Shown here piece after piece: positions 53,871 through 64,000 of a stretch of 64,000 nucleotides of DNA (within the stretch, counting starts at the first letter, position 1; each line of letters opens with the position of its first letter). The position numbers and the translations under genes were made by a program. Below the pieces are notes generated by a model that was given only the letters and a program-made list of their open reading frames with translations, searched no databases and had not been told where the DNA came from. This stretch comes from Candidatus Delongbacteria bacterium (lineage in GTDB: Bacteria; CAIWAD01), in NCBI GenBank assembly GCA_020634015.1, contig JACKCN010000001.1, positions 107,001-171,000 of the forward strand. Reading direction: 5' to 3'.

Positions 53871-55286
53871 TCAGCTCTTGCGCGGCGTGTAATAGTGCGC
53901 GCTGTGTCCGAAGAAGACTTCGGCAGCTTCCATGGTGGTTTCGGAAAGGGTGGGATGGGCGTGGATCGTCTCGGCGATATCACGCACGGTGGCGCCCATC
54001 TCGATGGCCAGGGTTGCCTCGGCGATCATCTCGCCGGCATTCACGCCCACCAGGCCCACGCCCAGCACACGCTCGCTGGCCGGATCGATGATCAGTTTGC
54101 TCAGGCCGTCGGTGCGCTCGAGGGTCAGGGCACGACCGGAGGCGCCCCAGGGGAAGCGCGCCACCGTGACCTGCTGGCCCGTGCTGGCGGCCTGGTCTTC
54201 GGTGAGACCCACCCAGGCCAGTTCCGGATCGGTGAAGACCACGGCGGGAATCGCCAGCGGTTCGAAGCGCGCCTTGCCGCCGCAGATCACTTCCACGGCC
54301 ACCCGGGCTTCGTGTGCCGCCTTGTGGGCCAGCATGGGGTCGCCCACCAGATCGCCGATGGCGAAGATCCGCGCATCGGCGGTGCGCAACTGCGTGTCCA
54401 CTTCCACGAAACCACGCGCATTGACCGTGACGCCCGTGTGCTCCAGCCCCAGTCCCTGCGAGTTGGGCTTGCGGCCCACGGAGACCAGCACCCGGTCGAA
54501 CACCAGTTTCTCTTCTGTGCCGTCCTCGGCCTGCAGCAGGGCTTCGATACCCGCGCGGGTTTCCTTGAGCCCGGCGACTCGGGTCTTGAAGCGCAGTTCG
54601 TGCATGCTTTCCTTGATGCGCTTCGAGAGCACGCGCACCAGGTCGCGGTCGGCGCCGGGAAGCAGGCCGTCGGTCATCTCGACCACGGTGACTTTGGAGC
54701 CCAGGGCCGCATAGACGCTGCCCAGTTCCAGTCCGATGTATCCACCGCCGATCACCAGCAGGCGGCGTGGCACACTTTCCAGCGCCAGCGCGGCCGTGGA
54801 ATCCCAGACCTTGGGGGACTCCAGACTGAGCGCGGGAATGCTGGCCGGACGGGAGCCACTGGCCAGGATCACATGCTCGCAGTCACGCTGGCTCACGCTG
54901 CCGTCGGGGGCGGTCAACTCAAGCCGAGCGGACGCCACGAAACGCGCCTCGGCCTGGATGAACTCGACTCCCCGGCGCTGGCACTGGGTCGCCAGTCCTC
55001 CGGTAAGTTTGTCGACCACGCCCTGTTTCCAGTCGCGCATCCGGTCCAGGTTGACCCGGGGTTCGGCGAAGAGCAGGCCCATCTTCTCGGCCTCGCGCGT
55101 TTCGCCCAGCAGGGCAGCCACATGCAGCAGCGCCTTGGAGGGAATGCAGCCGCGGTGCAGGCAGACTCCGCCGGGCGTGGCCATCCGGTCGATCAGGGTG
55201 ACCTTCAGCCCATGGCTGGCGGCCAGAAAAGCGGCCGCGTAGCCACCGGGCCCGCCGCCGATCACGGTCAGATGTGTTGCGCTCAT
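53871..55286 (-). CDS. lpd: Dihydrolipoamide dehydrogenase (E3)
   Basis: 471 aa FAD enzyme that reoxidises the lipoyl groups of E2 with NAD+. FAD motif GGGPGGYAAA near the N-terminus, redox-active disulfide in GGVCLHRGCIPSKA, NAD motif VIGGGYIGLELG, second FAD motif IFAIGDL, and the C-terminal HAHPTLSE with the catalytic His-Glu pair. ATG at 55286 with GAGGA upstream. Last gene of the aceE-aceF-lpd operon. Confidence 0.95.
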   Translation of the reverse strand: MSATHLTVIGGGPGGYAAAFLAASHGLKVTLIDRMATPGGVCLHRGCIPSKALLHVAALLGETREAEKMGLLFAEPRVNLDRMRDWKQGVVDKLTGGLATQCQRRGVEFIQAEARFVASARLELTAPDGSVSQRDCEHVILASGSRPASIPALSLESPKVWDSTAALALESVPRRLLVIGGGYIGLELGSVYAALGSKVTVVEMTDGLLPGADRDLVRVLSKRIKESMHELRFKTRVAGLKETRAGIEALLQAEDGTEEKLVFDRVLVSVGRKPNSQGLGLEHTGVTVNARGFVEVDTQLRTADARIFAIGDLVGDPMLAHKAAHEARVAVEVICGGKARFEPLAIPAVVFTDPELAWVGLTEDQAASTGQQVTVARFPWGASGRALTLERTDGLSKLIIDPASERVLGVGLVGVNAGEMIAEATLAIEMGATVRDIAETIHAHPTLSETTMEAAEVFFGHSAHYYTPRKS

Positions 55287-55308
55287 GCCGCAGAATTCCT
55301 CGTTTGGC

Positions 55309-56661
55309 TCAACCTTCCAGTGCCAGCAGCAGCGGCTGCTCCAGGGCTTCGCAGATCCAGCGCAGGAAGCGCGCCGCATCGGCTCCGTCGATCACCCGGT
55401 GATCGTAGGACAGCGACAGCGGCAGCATGCGCCGGGGCACGAACCCGGTACCATCCCAGCGGGGCTCGATCTCGCCGCGTGAGACACCCAGGATCGCCAC
55501 TTCGGGCCAGTTGACGATGGGCGAGAATCCCACTCCGCCAATGCCACCCAGATTGGAAATGGTGAAACTGCCGCCCGTGAGTTCTTCGGGTCCCGCCTTG
55601 CGCTCGCGCGCTTTGGCCGACAATTCGCCCAGTTCCACGCTGAGCCGCGTGATGTTCTTGGTGTCGGCATCGCGGATCACGGGCACCAGCAGGCCACGGG
55701 GAGTATCCACGGCCACGCCGATGTGCACGTTCTCGCGCTCGAGGATGCGCTCGCCGGCCATGTCCACCGCCACGTTGAACTGCGGATGACGGCGCAGGGC
55801 GGCCGCGGCCACCTTGAGCAGGATTCCGGTCATGGTCAGCTTGCCCCCGGCCTTCTCCACCCGCGGCGCCAGCTTGACGCGCAGGGTTTCCAGCTCGGTG
55901 ATGTCCGCCTTGTCGTACTGGGTCACCTGGGGTACCGTGTTCCAGGTGGCGGCCATGTGCTGGGCCGTGGCCCGGCGCACATTGCTCATGGGCTGGGGTG
56001 TCACGTTGCCGAAACGCGACAGATCGGGAAGGTCCGCATGCCAGGGCAGATCCCCCACCACTCCGCTCGAAGCGGGTCTGTGTGTGCGGCCTTCGTTGAG
56101 CGACTTCACATGCCTGCGCACATCGTCAATGGAAATGCGGCCACCCACTCCGCTGCCCTGGACCGCGTGGATGTCCACGCCCAGTTCGCGGGCCTCGCGT
56201 CGCACCGAGGGCGCCGCAGGCGCCGCAAGGGCACGGGCAGGGGTCGCCTCCGGGTCGGGCACGAATTCTTCGGCAGTCTCGGCCGATTCCTTCTGCGAGG
56301 CAGGCACCTCAGTCTCCGTGGACCTGGGCGTCGCGGGCTTTTCGGCAGCCGCTTCGACCGCCGGAGTCTCGGCCGGTTTTTCCGGCGGTGCCTCAGCGGC
56401 CTTGTCCTTGGCCGCCAGTGCATCACCGGTATCCAGTCTGAGCAGAGTCTGACCGACGGGCACACGCTCGCCCGCCTTGACCAGGATCTCGGTCACGGTA
56501 CCGGCCTTGCCGGCCGGCACCTCGATGACCGCCTTGTCGGTTTCGATTTCCACGATGGGGTCGTCGGCCGTGACACGGTCGCCAACGGCAACCAGCACGT
56601 TCACCAGCTCACCCGCCGTGATGTTCTCGCCCAGTTCGGGCAGAGGGATCTCGGTCGCCAT
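55309..56661 (-). CDS. aceF: Pyruvate dehydrogenase E2, dihydrolipoyl acetyltransferase
   Basis: 450 aa. One lipoyl domain (1-78) with the lipoylated lysine in EIETDKAVIE, an Ala/Pro/Glu-rich linker (90-150), the peripheral-subunit-binding domain (ARELGVDIHAVQGSGVGGRI) and the catalytic domain ending with the active-site DHRVIDGADAARFL. A single lipoyl domain instead of the three in E. coli. 12 bp after aceE. Confidence 0.94.
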   Translation of the reverse strand: MATEIPLPELGENITAGELVNVLVAVGDRVTADDPIVEIETDKAVIEVPAGKAGTVTEILVKAGERVPVGQTLLRLDTGDALAAKDKAAEAPPEKPAETPAVEAAAEKPATPRSTETEVPASQKESAETAEEFVPDPEATPARALAAPAAPSVRREARELGVDIHAVQGSGVGGRISIDDVRRHVKSLNEGRTHRPASSGVVGDLPWHADLPDLSRFGNVTPQPMSNVRRATAQHMAATWNTVPQVTQYDKADITELETLRVKLAPRVEKAGGKLTMTGILLKVAAAALRRHPQFNVAVDMAGERILERENVHIGVAVDTPRGLLVPVIRDADTKNITRLSVELGELSAKARERKAGPEELTGGSFTISNLGGIGGVGFSPIVNWPEVAILGVSRGEIEPRWDGTGFVPRRMLPLSLSYDHRVIDGADAARFLRWICEALEQPLLLALEG

Positions 56662-56673
56662 GGGGCAGAGTCC

Positions 56674-59346
<2,673 letters not shown>

Positions 59347-59649
59347 GGTTTTTCCTTGATGATGGTCTCAATGGGCGCGCGTGCGTGTCAAACCACCGCG
59401 CGCGGATGACTTCCGGCGAGCGTGCCCGGAACGACGCGCAACTTGTCAAAGCGAATCACAAAGTCAAACTCGGATTCTGTTCAATTATTGTTCGCGTACC
59501 GCAAATCATTCCTGCTATTAGTTTCGATACCTGCGGAAATTATTCAATAATGATTCATGTTCATACGCTTTAGTGACAATCAACGAAGAGTGAAGAATTC
59601 CTCCCCCAGCCCTCCCCGTGCCACCTGCCGCGCTGCGCTGGGCCGAATG
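59347..59649. promoter_or_regulatory. AT-rich leader region upstream of aceE
   Basis: A gene-free gap. Its middle part (about 59450-59580) is strikingly AT-rich for this genome and holds an inverted repeat ATTATTCAATAAT at 59539-59551. It is the likely promoter/regulator region of the pyruvate dehydrogenase operon; exact boxes are not assigned. Confidence 0.45.
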
Positions 59650-59685
59650 AAAACGGCGATCCCGGCCCGCGGGCAGGGATCGCCG
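59650..59685 (-). terminator. Terminator of the LPP20/FlgT-like gene
   Basis: 10-bp stem CGGCGATCCC / GGGATCGCCG (59654-59663 and 59676-59685) with an inner GC-rich loop, followed on the minus strand by TTTTCATTC. Confidence 0.75.
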
Positions 59686-59717
59686 AGACGTCGAGTCGAT
59701 CTTGGGTCAGCGAATGC

Positions 59718-60833
59718 TCATTCCGCCACCAGCACCAGCCGGGCGGGGCCGAGGCTGCCCACCGACCAGGTCTGATCACCGGAGCGGTAGCCGTCCAGCT
59801 TGCCTGCCAGCTCGCGGGCTTCCCCTTCCAGTTCCACATCCAGCCGGAAAGCGCCCTGGCTGAAACCGCGGTCGGTGACATGCTTTACCGAGTCAAGGCC
59901 TCGCAGGAAGGTCAGAAAGGCTTCCTGGTGCTTGAATCCCATGCCCTGGACTTCCAGTTCCACCCGCAGCGCCTGGGTCTGCAGGGCCGCCCATTGCTCA
60001 AGCACATCGCCGAGCACTTCGGTGGAGACGACCTCGGCTGCATCCTTGAGCGCATTGGCACCCGCGACCGAGGCGTTGATGTGGGCTTTCGAGGCGTCGG
60101 TCTGGTGCACCGCCAGCACCTGGCCGGTTTCGGTGCGATAGAGGCGTCCGCTGAGCACGGCCTGGACACTCTGGATTCCCGCACTGGCCAGAGCGGCGGG
60201 CGTCTGCCCGGGGCTGGCGGTGGCGCGACCGGCGAAGACCAGGTCCACCTGAGCGCTGCTGACGATGGAAGCCATCCGGTCGCGGTCGATCTGGCCGAAG
60301 GTTTCGATGATCGAGCGCGCGGCCGTCCAGTCCACCGCATTGCGGTCGACCACATCAAAACCCAGATCCAGCAGCTTGCTGGTCACGGCGGTTTCGGCCA
60401 CCGTGGATTCGCTGTCGTCCAGGTTCTTCTCGGCCAGCAGCACCATCACGCGCGGTTTGTGCATCGCATCCAGCAGGATCCGGATGGCCATTTCGTCGGC
60501 GATCAGGGCGTCCACGATCTCGTTGACCTGGGCCCGGATCGTGAGCTCCCACTCGCCGCCCACCTGCTTCTCCTCCAGCACCTCATACCCACTGACGTAG
60601 CCCAGCGACTTGGTGAGGATCCTGTCGGAAACCATCGCGAAGTTCTGTACCAGGGTTTCGGAACCGATCACGATGCCCACCGTCTGCTCGACGGCATTGC
60701 GCATGGCATCCTTGAGAGCCAGTTCGTGGGTCTTGCCGTAACCGGTGACCTGAACTTTCTGGCTGGCCTGGGCAAAGAGCGACCCGCAACACAGCAGGCA
60801 GATCAGCAACAGGCGGAGGGCTGGTCGTATCAT
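59718..60833 (-). CDS. Exported LPP20/FlgT-like envelope protein
   Basis: 371 aa. Signal peptide (1-23, LLCCGSLFAQAS). Residues 25-110 resemble the LPP20/FlgT N-terminal domain: VQVTGYGKTHELALKDAMRNAVEQ, then EVLEEKQVGGEWELTIRAQV. The middle (about 125-270) looks like the FlgT/TolB-type domain (VMVLLAEKNLDDS), and the C-terminal part has another small alpha/beta domain. No flagellar gene is nearby, so a role in outer-membrane assembly is more likely than flagella. Followed by a clear terminator; 79 bp downstream of the barrel gene. Confidence 0.65.
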   Translation of the reverse strand: MIRPALRLLLICLLCCGSLFAQASQKVQVTGYGKTHELALKDAMRNAVEQTVGIVIGSETLVQNFAMVSDRILTKSLGYVSGYEVLEEKQVGGEWELTIRAQVNEIVDALIADEMAIRILLDAMHKPRVMVLLAEKNLDDSESTVAETAVTSKLLDLGFDVVDRNAVDWTAARSIIETFGQIDRDRMASIVSSAQVDLVFAGRATASPGQTPAALASAGIQSVQAVLSGRLYRTETGQVLAVHQTDASKAHINASVAGANALKDAAEVVSTEVLGDVLEQWAALQTQALRVELEVQGMGFKHQEAFLTFLRGLDSVKHVTDRGFSQGAFRLDVELEGEARELAGKLDGYRSGDQTWSVGSLGPARLVLVAE

Positions 60834-60912
60834 GCTCGCTCCCTTTCGTGGAGACCAATGGTCAAAGCCGCTTGAGCGGGCATCGGCCGTGTGCCGGCTT
60901 CCCGCAGGACCT

Positions 60913-62157
60913 CTAGAAGTAGAAGATGCTGCTCAGGGTAAGGCGATTGATCGTGTCCTTCGTGACCAGCCATTCGCTGCCAGAGGATTTGAAGGAGTTC
61001 TCGTAGTTGGAACTCGAGAAGGCCAGGTCGAAGGCCATCTTCTCGAAGATCAGTCCCGTGCCGAGAGCAAAACCGACGCCGTTGACCTGGGTGTAGGTGG
61101 TCTGCGACCCGACCTCGTCGCTGTCGGAGGTCAGGGTGGGCACGGTGCGGAAGCCGGCCCGCAAGGGAATCACGGCGAAGTCGGCGAGGAACAGGTACTC
61201 GCCGCCCAGCCTGAACTGGATCAGGTCCTGCTTGTGATCCGCCAGCGGTGCTTCGGCACCGTCGGTCTTGATCTTGCTGTCACCGTATTGACGGGCTTCC
61301 AGGTCCGCGGCCACGGTGAGGAATTCGCCAAAGCCCCAGGATGCGCCCACGCTGACCATCAGGGGCATGTCCACGGAAATCGTGCCACTGCTCTGATCGG
61401 AGTCGCTGTAATCCAGATCCAGCTGGAAGGGCGTGCGCAGATTCAGCCCGATCTTGAGGGGCATGGGGCTGCTGGCCAGCGAGAAGTCCATCAGGGCACC
61501 CAGATTGAAGTTCATTCCCGACGCATCGTAGGTGTAGGAGTACCCCGATTCGTAGACATTGAACCCATCGTCGTAATGACCGACCACGTCTCCCTCGATG
61601 CTGCCGGTCCAGACATTGGCCGCGAGGCCCAGGGAGAGGACGGGATTGAGATGGAACCCGATGCCCGGGGTGATGGTGTTCACGCCGCCGGTGCTCTTGT
61701 CGCTGTCGAGAATCGGATTGCCGTTGACGTCCGTGTAGCCACTCTGGGTCTGCTCATCGCCGAAGCCGTCCAGCTGGCTCTGCAGGGCCACGCCGGCCAC
61801 GAGCTTGCGCCCGCCCATTTCAAAGGGGTGGACGTAGCTCAGAAAGTTGATCAGCGCATGGCTGTCGCTGGTTTCGCTGTCGTCAAGTCCAAGCGAATTC
61901 AGGTCGCTGCTCCAGTCGTAGGCCACCGTGTTGCCGATGCTGCGCATCACGATCGAGGCTTCCGGGCGCACCAGGGTGGCCAGTCCCGCAGGATTCCAGA
62001 CCACCGAGGTGGCATCGTCGGCGATGCCGGTGAACGCCCCCGCCATGCCTTCGGCACGAGCGCCCGCGCCGGTGATGTTCCAGTCGATTCCGGCCATGGC
62101 GGTCTGACAGAGCAGCAGACTCGCCGCGCACAAAAGTTCTCGATTGCTGAAAGTCAT
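60913..62157 (-). CDS. OmpP1/FadL/PorV-type outer-membrane barrel
   Basis: 414 aa. Signal peptide (1-22). Starts with GAGARAEGMAGAFTGIADDA and VVWNPAGLATL, the N-terminal signature of the FadL/TodX/PorV family, followed by alternating beta-strands and a C-terminal phenylalanine (LTLSSIFYF). PorV-type members act in T9SS secretion; FadL members move hydrophobic compounds. As the window encodes T9SS cargo, a PorV-like role is possible but not shown. Confidence 0.75.
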   Translation of the reverse strand: MTFSNRELLCAASLLLCQTAMAGIDWNITGAGARAEGMAGAFTGIADDATSVVWNPAGLATLVRPEASIVMRSIGNTVAYDWSSDLNSLGLDDSETSDSHALINFLSYVHPFEMGGRKLVAGVALQSQLDGFGDEQTQSGYTDVNGNPILDSDKSTGGVNTITPGIGFHLNPVLSLGLAANVWTGSIEGDVVGHYDDGFNVYESGYSYTYDASGMNFNLGALMDFSLASSPMPLKIGLNLRTPFQLDLDYSDSDQSSGTISVDMPLMVSVGASWGFGEFLTVAADLEARQYGDSKIKTDGAEAPLADHKQDLIQFRLGGEYLFLADFAVIPLRAGFRTVPTLTSDSDEVGSQTTYTQVNGVGFALGTGLIFEKMAFDLAFSSSNYENSFKSSGSEWLVTKDTINRLTLSSIFYF

Positions 62158-62209
62158 CTGGTCCTCGCGTGTTGGGGGTGTGTCTCGTTTCCGGATCTGG
62201 CCGGAACGC

Positions 62210-63544
62210 TCATTTCGTGATCACCTTGTCACCGGTCTGGATTTCCAGCTCAGGATCGCCGATCGGTTTGGTGATGACCATCTGGTCCTGCACCTGGATC
62301 ACGATCAGTTCGCCCAGCTGGGTCACCCGGACTCCCAGTTCCTCGCCCGTCGTGGGGTGCAGAATCGGCTGTCCCTGGCGATAGGCCACCAGTTTGAAGC
62401 CCTTGCGAACTCCCGCGACACCGCCGATGTCCAGATAGACTTCATCACCCTCGGCGCTCACCACGTTGCCGCTCAGCAGGGGCAGATCGTTGTAGACCGC
62501 GATCGCCAGCCGGTTGAGTTCCTTGTCGATGGTCCGCAGCGATTCCTTGCGCAGGCCCAGCTTGTGGGCCGCCAGGGCGACTCCCGTCTCGGTGTCGATG
62601 ACACGCACGTTGAGGCTGGATCCCCCCTCGCCGCGCACCACGCTGCCCATGACCAGGGCATCGGCGCCCACCAGTTTGGCCAGCTCCACGGCTTCGGCCT
62701 GATCGACCATGCCGCTCATGCCCAGGGCCTGCTCCTGCATGATCTTGTCCAGCGCCGTGCGCTCGATCACCCGGAAGCGGCGCAGGTTGACCAGTTCGCT
62801 GGTCAGGGCTTCGGCCAGGTGCTCGCCGGAGAATCCGGACACCCCGGTAACCTCGAAAGGCAGCACGGCAATCGAGAGGCGTGAGCCAACCTGCAGAATG
62901 GCGTTCGGAGAATAACTGACGTCCGGGTTGGCCGGCAGCTCGGGAATGGTCAGGGACGCAGGAGGCTCGAGCACACCCGTGGAAGGCACGCTGGCACTTC
63001 CCGTGTCGAGCATTCCGCTGTTGGCCAGGCTGGCTTCGGGAATCGTGGTGACGATGTCGACGGGGGGCACGGCGGCGTCCTCGATCTCCGGCTCAACCGC
63101 AGGCGCGGCCTGTGTCCTGACTTCCGGGCTTTCACCTCTGTCGATCTTGCGCAGCAGTGCGTCCGCTTCGTCGCTCTTGGGCAGGTAGGCCTTGTGGAGC
63201 AGCAGTTCCTTGCGGGCCTCCTCCAGGTCACCCAGCTGATAGAGGCAGATCCCCAGCTGCAGGTGCGGATGGTAGCTGATGAACCGCGTGCCATAGGTCC
63301 GCTTGCGCTTGACGTCTTCGAACTCGAGCGAGGCCGCCGAGCGGAACTCTTCCAGCGCCCGGGGCCAATCACCCGAACTGGCCAGAGTCTGACCCTTTTC
63401 GTAATAGTTGAAGAATTTCTCGGTCGCTGCCGGGGAGGGAGCCGCCGTGGCGAGCAACACGACAATGCCCAGCCAGATCAGGAGGAAGCCGCGGACCGAT
63501 TTCGGACACCGTCCTGGTGTTGAGTGGCGAGAAGTGTTCTGCAT
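62210..63544 (-). CDS. Exported TPR and CsgG-like protein
   Basis: 444 aa. N-terminal hydrophobic signal (GFLLIWLGIVVLLATAAP), TPR-like helices (YYEKGQTLASSGDWPRALEEF, LGICLYQLGDLEEARKEL, residues about 40-125), a Pro/Ala-rich linker, and from about 210 a CsgG/curli-assembly-like domain (RLSIAVLPFEVTG, LTSELVNLRRFRVIERTAL, LVGADALVMGSVVRGEGG). The C-terminal 80 residues form a small beta domain (VYLDIGGVAGVRKGFKLVAY). CsgG-like proteins of this type often work with LPP20/FlgT-like ones, as with the 59718 gene. ATG 63544 chosen; no clear ribosome-binding site. Confidence 0.7.
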   Translation of the reverse strand: MQNTSRHSTPGRCPKSVRGFLLIWLGIVVLLATAAPSPAATEKFFNYYEKGQTLASSGDWPRALEEFRSAASLEFEDVKRKRTYGTRFISYHPHLQLGICLYQLGDLEEARKELLLHKAYLPKSDEADALLRKIDRGESPEVRTQAAPAVEPEIEDAAVPPVDIVTTIPEASLANSGMLDTGSASVPSTGVLEPPASLTIPELPANPDVSYSPNAILQVGSRLSIAVLPFEVTGVSGFSGEHLAEALTSELVNLRRFRVIERTALDKIMQEQALGMSGMVDQAEAVELAKLVGADALVMGSVVRGEGGSSLNVRVIDTETGVALAAHKLGLRKESLRTIDKELNRLAIAVYNDLPLLSGNVVSAEGDEVYLDIGGVAGVRKGFKLVAYRQGQPILHPTTGEELGVRVTQLGELIVIQVQDQMVITKPIGDPELEIQTGDKVITK

Positions 63545-63736
63545 GGGCTGTATGTGCGATAATTTGCCAATTGATACAACAGCTTTCCCTTTGCCGGACG
63601 GGGGTACTCCCTCGCCGGTCCCTGTCGACTTGGCATTGGCTGACCCGCGGGATCGCACTTCCTGGACGACTGCGCCCCATCATGCGGGGCACGCCGGTCC
63701 TCCGGACGCACCACCCCACTCATGCCGTTCCGCCCA

Positions 63737-64000
63737 TCACCGGTTGGTATAGGCACTCCCGGCCCGTCCATCGAAGCGGTTGCACCGCGCACAGTACCCG
63801 TCGTCGTCATCCGCAGCCGGAAATCGGCGACTGCGCAGTGCACGGCAGGTTGCGGAATTCCAGAGACGATCGAATGAAGAGTCGTCCAACTGGCCGATGT
63901 CCAGGGTCTCGTCGTCCTTGATGAAACAGGCGCTCAGCTTGCTGTCACACTCCACCGCACAGGAAAACCAGGGCAGCGAGCAACGCGAACGCCGGCGATA
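63737..64000 (-). CDS. SPASM-domain radical SAM protein, C-terminal part
   Basis: The frame is open to the right window edge, so only the last 87 residues are seen. They match a SPASM auxiliary iron-sulfur domain: CSLPWFSCAVECDSKLSAC (first Cys set), DIGQLDDSSFDRLWNS, ATCRALRSRRF, and the late YCARCNRF pair. SPASM proteins modify peptides or act as anaerobic maturases. The radical SAM core lies outside the window. Minus strand, stop at 63737. Confidence 0.75.
   Translation of the reverse strand, partial: YRRRSRCSLPWFSCAVECDSKLSACFIKDDETLDIGQLDDSSFDRLWNSATCRALRSRRFPAADDDDGYCARCNRFDGRAGSAYTNR

Noticed and set aside
59718..63544. Flagellar or curli operon
   Set aside because: Only distant FlgT/LPP20 and CsgG similarity; no flagellar or curli structural genes nearby.

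Overview
The window is GC-rich, densely coded bacterial DNA. Four secreted proteins end in the Por/type IX secretion (T9SS) C-terminal sorting domain (NPFNP...GR...ASGVY...LLK pattern), which points to the FCB superphylum (Bacteroidetes relatives such as Fibrobacteres, Delongbacteria or KSB1-like lineages). No rRNA is present and the phylum cannot be fixed from this sequence. The sigma-70-like promoters have good TTGACA -35 boxes, unlike the Bacteroidetes consensus.

Layout. (1) 1-14,376, minus strand: fused str-S10-spc ribosomal superoperon in the order rpsL, rpsG, fusA, tuf, rpsJ, rplC, rplD, rplW, rplB, rpsS, rplV, rpsC, rplP, rpmC, rpsQ, rplN, rplX, rplE, rpsN, rpsH, rplF, rplR, rpsE, rpmD, rplO, secY (cut by the window edge). 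(2) 14.4-24.9 kb, accessory: an ALDH7-type aldehyde dehydrogenase, a secreted subtilisin-like protease, a T9SS-sorted NHL-repeat protein, two tandem FGE-like lipoproteins, a T9SS-sorted LamG protein, a DUF1330 protein and a truncated third FGE-like copy. (3) 24.9-50.2 kb: a beta-1,3-glucan (laminarin-type) utilisation regulon in four transcription units. (4) 50.5-53.8 kb: tRNA-Ser(GGA), a secreted beta-helix protein and a TPR/sigma-54-type regulator. (5) 53.9-59.3 kb: pyruvate dehydrogenase operon aceE-aceF-lpd. (6) 59.7-64 kb: an envelope set (LPP20/FlgT-like protein, OmpP1/FadL-type barrel, TPR-CsgG-like protein) and the end of a SPASM radical SAM protein.

The main find is region 3. It encodes three GH16 endo-glucanases with three different export routes (lipoprotein, plain Sec, T9SS), a GH17 enzyme, a clan GH-A glycosidase fused to what looks like an outer-membrane beta-barrel, a GH3 beta-glucosidase without signal peptide, a GH149/GH161-like beta-1,3-glucan phosphorylase, a GPH-type sugar transporter, a ROK repressor, and four modular proteins carrying together eleven copies of a roughly 165-residue module recognised by an ISLFSDxY start and a xDNxYFH end. 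There is no SusC/SusD pair. Each of the four unit promoters carries the same 21-bp palindrome (arms TTAGTTCG / CGAACTAA or close variants, 5-bp spacer) on or just downstream of the -10 box. I infer that this is the operator of the ROK repressor, whose own gene lies inside the regulon. The inferred pathway: surface GH16/GH17 enzymes cut the polymer while the modular proteins hold it, oligosaccharides enter through the GPH carrier, and GH3 plus the phosphorylase finish them in the cytoplasm.
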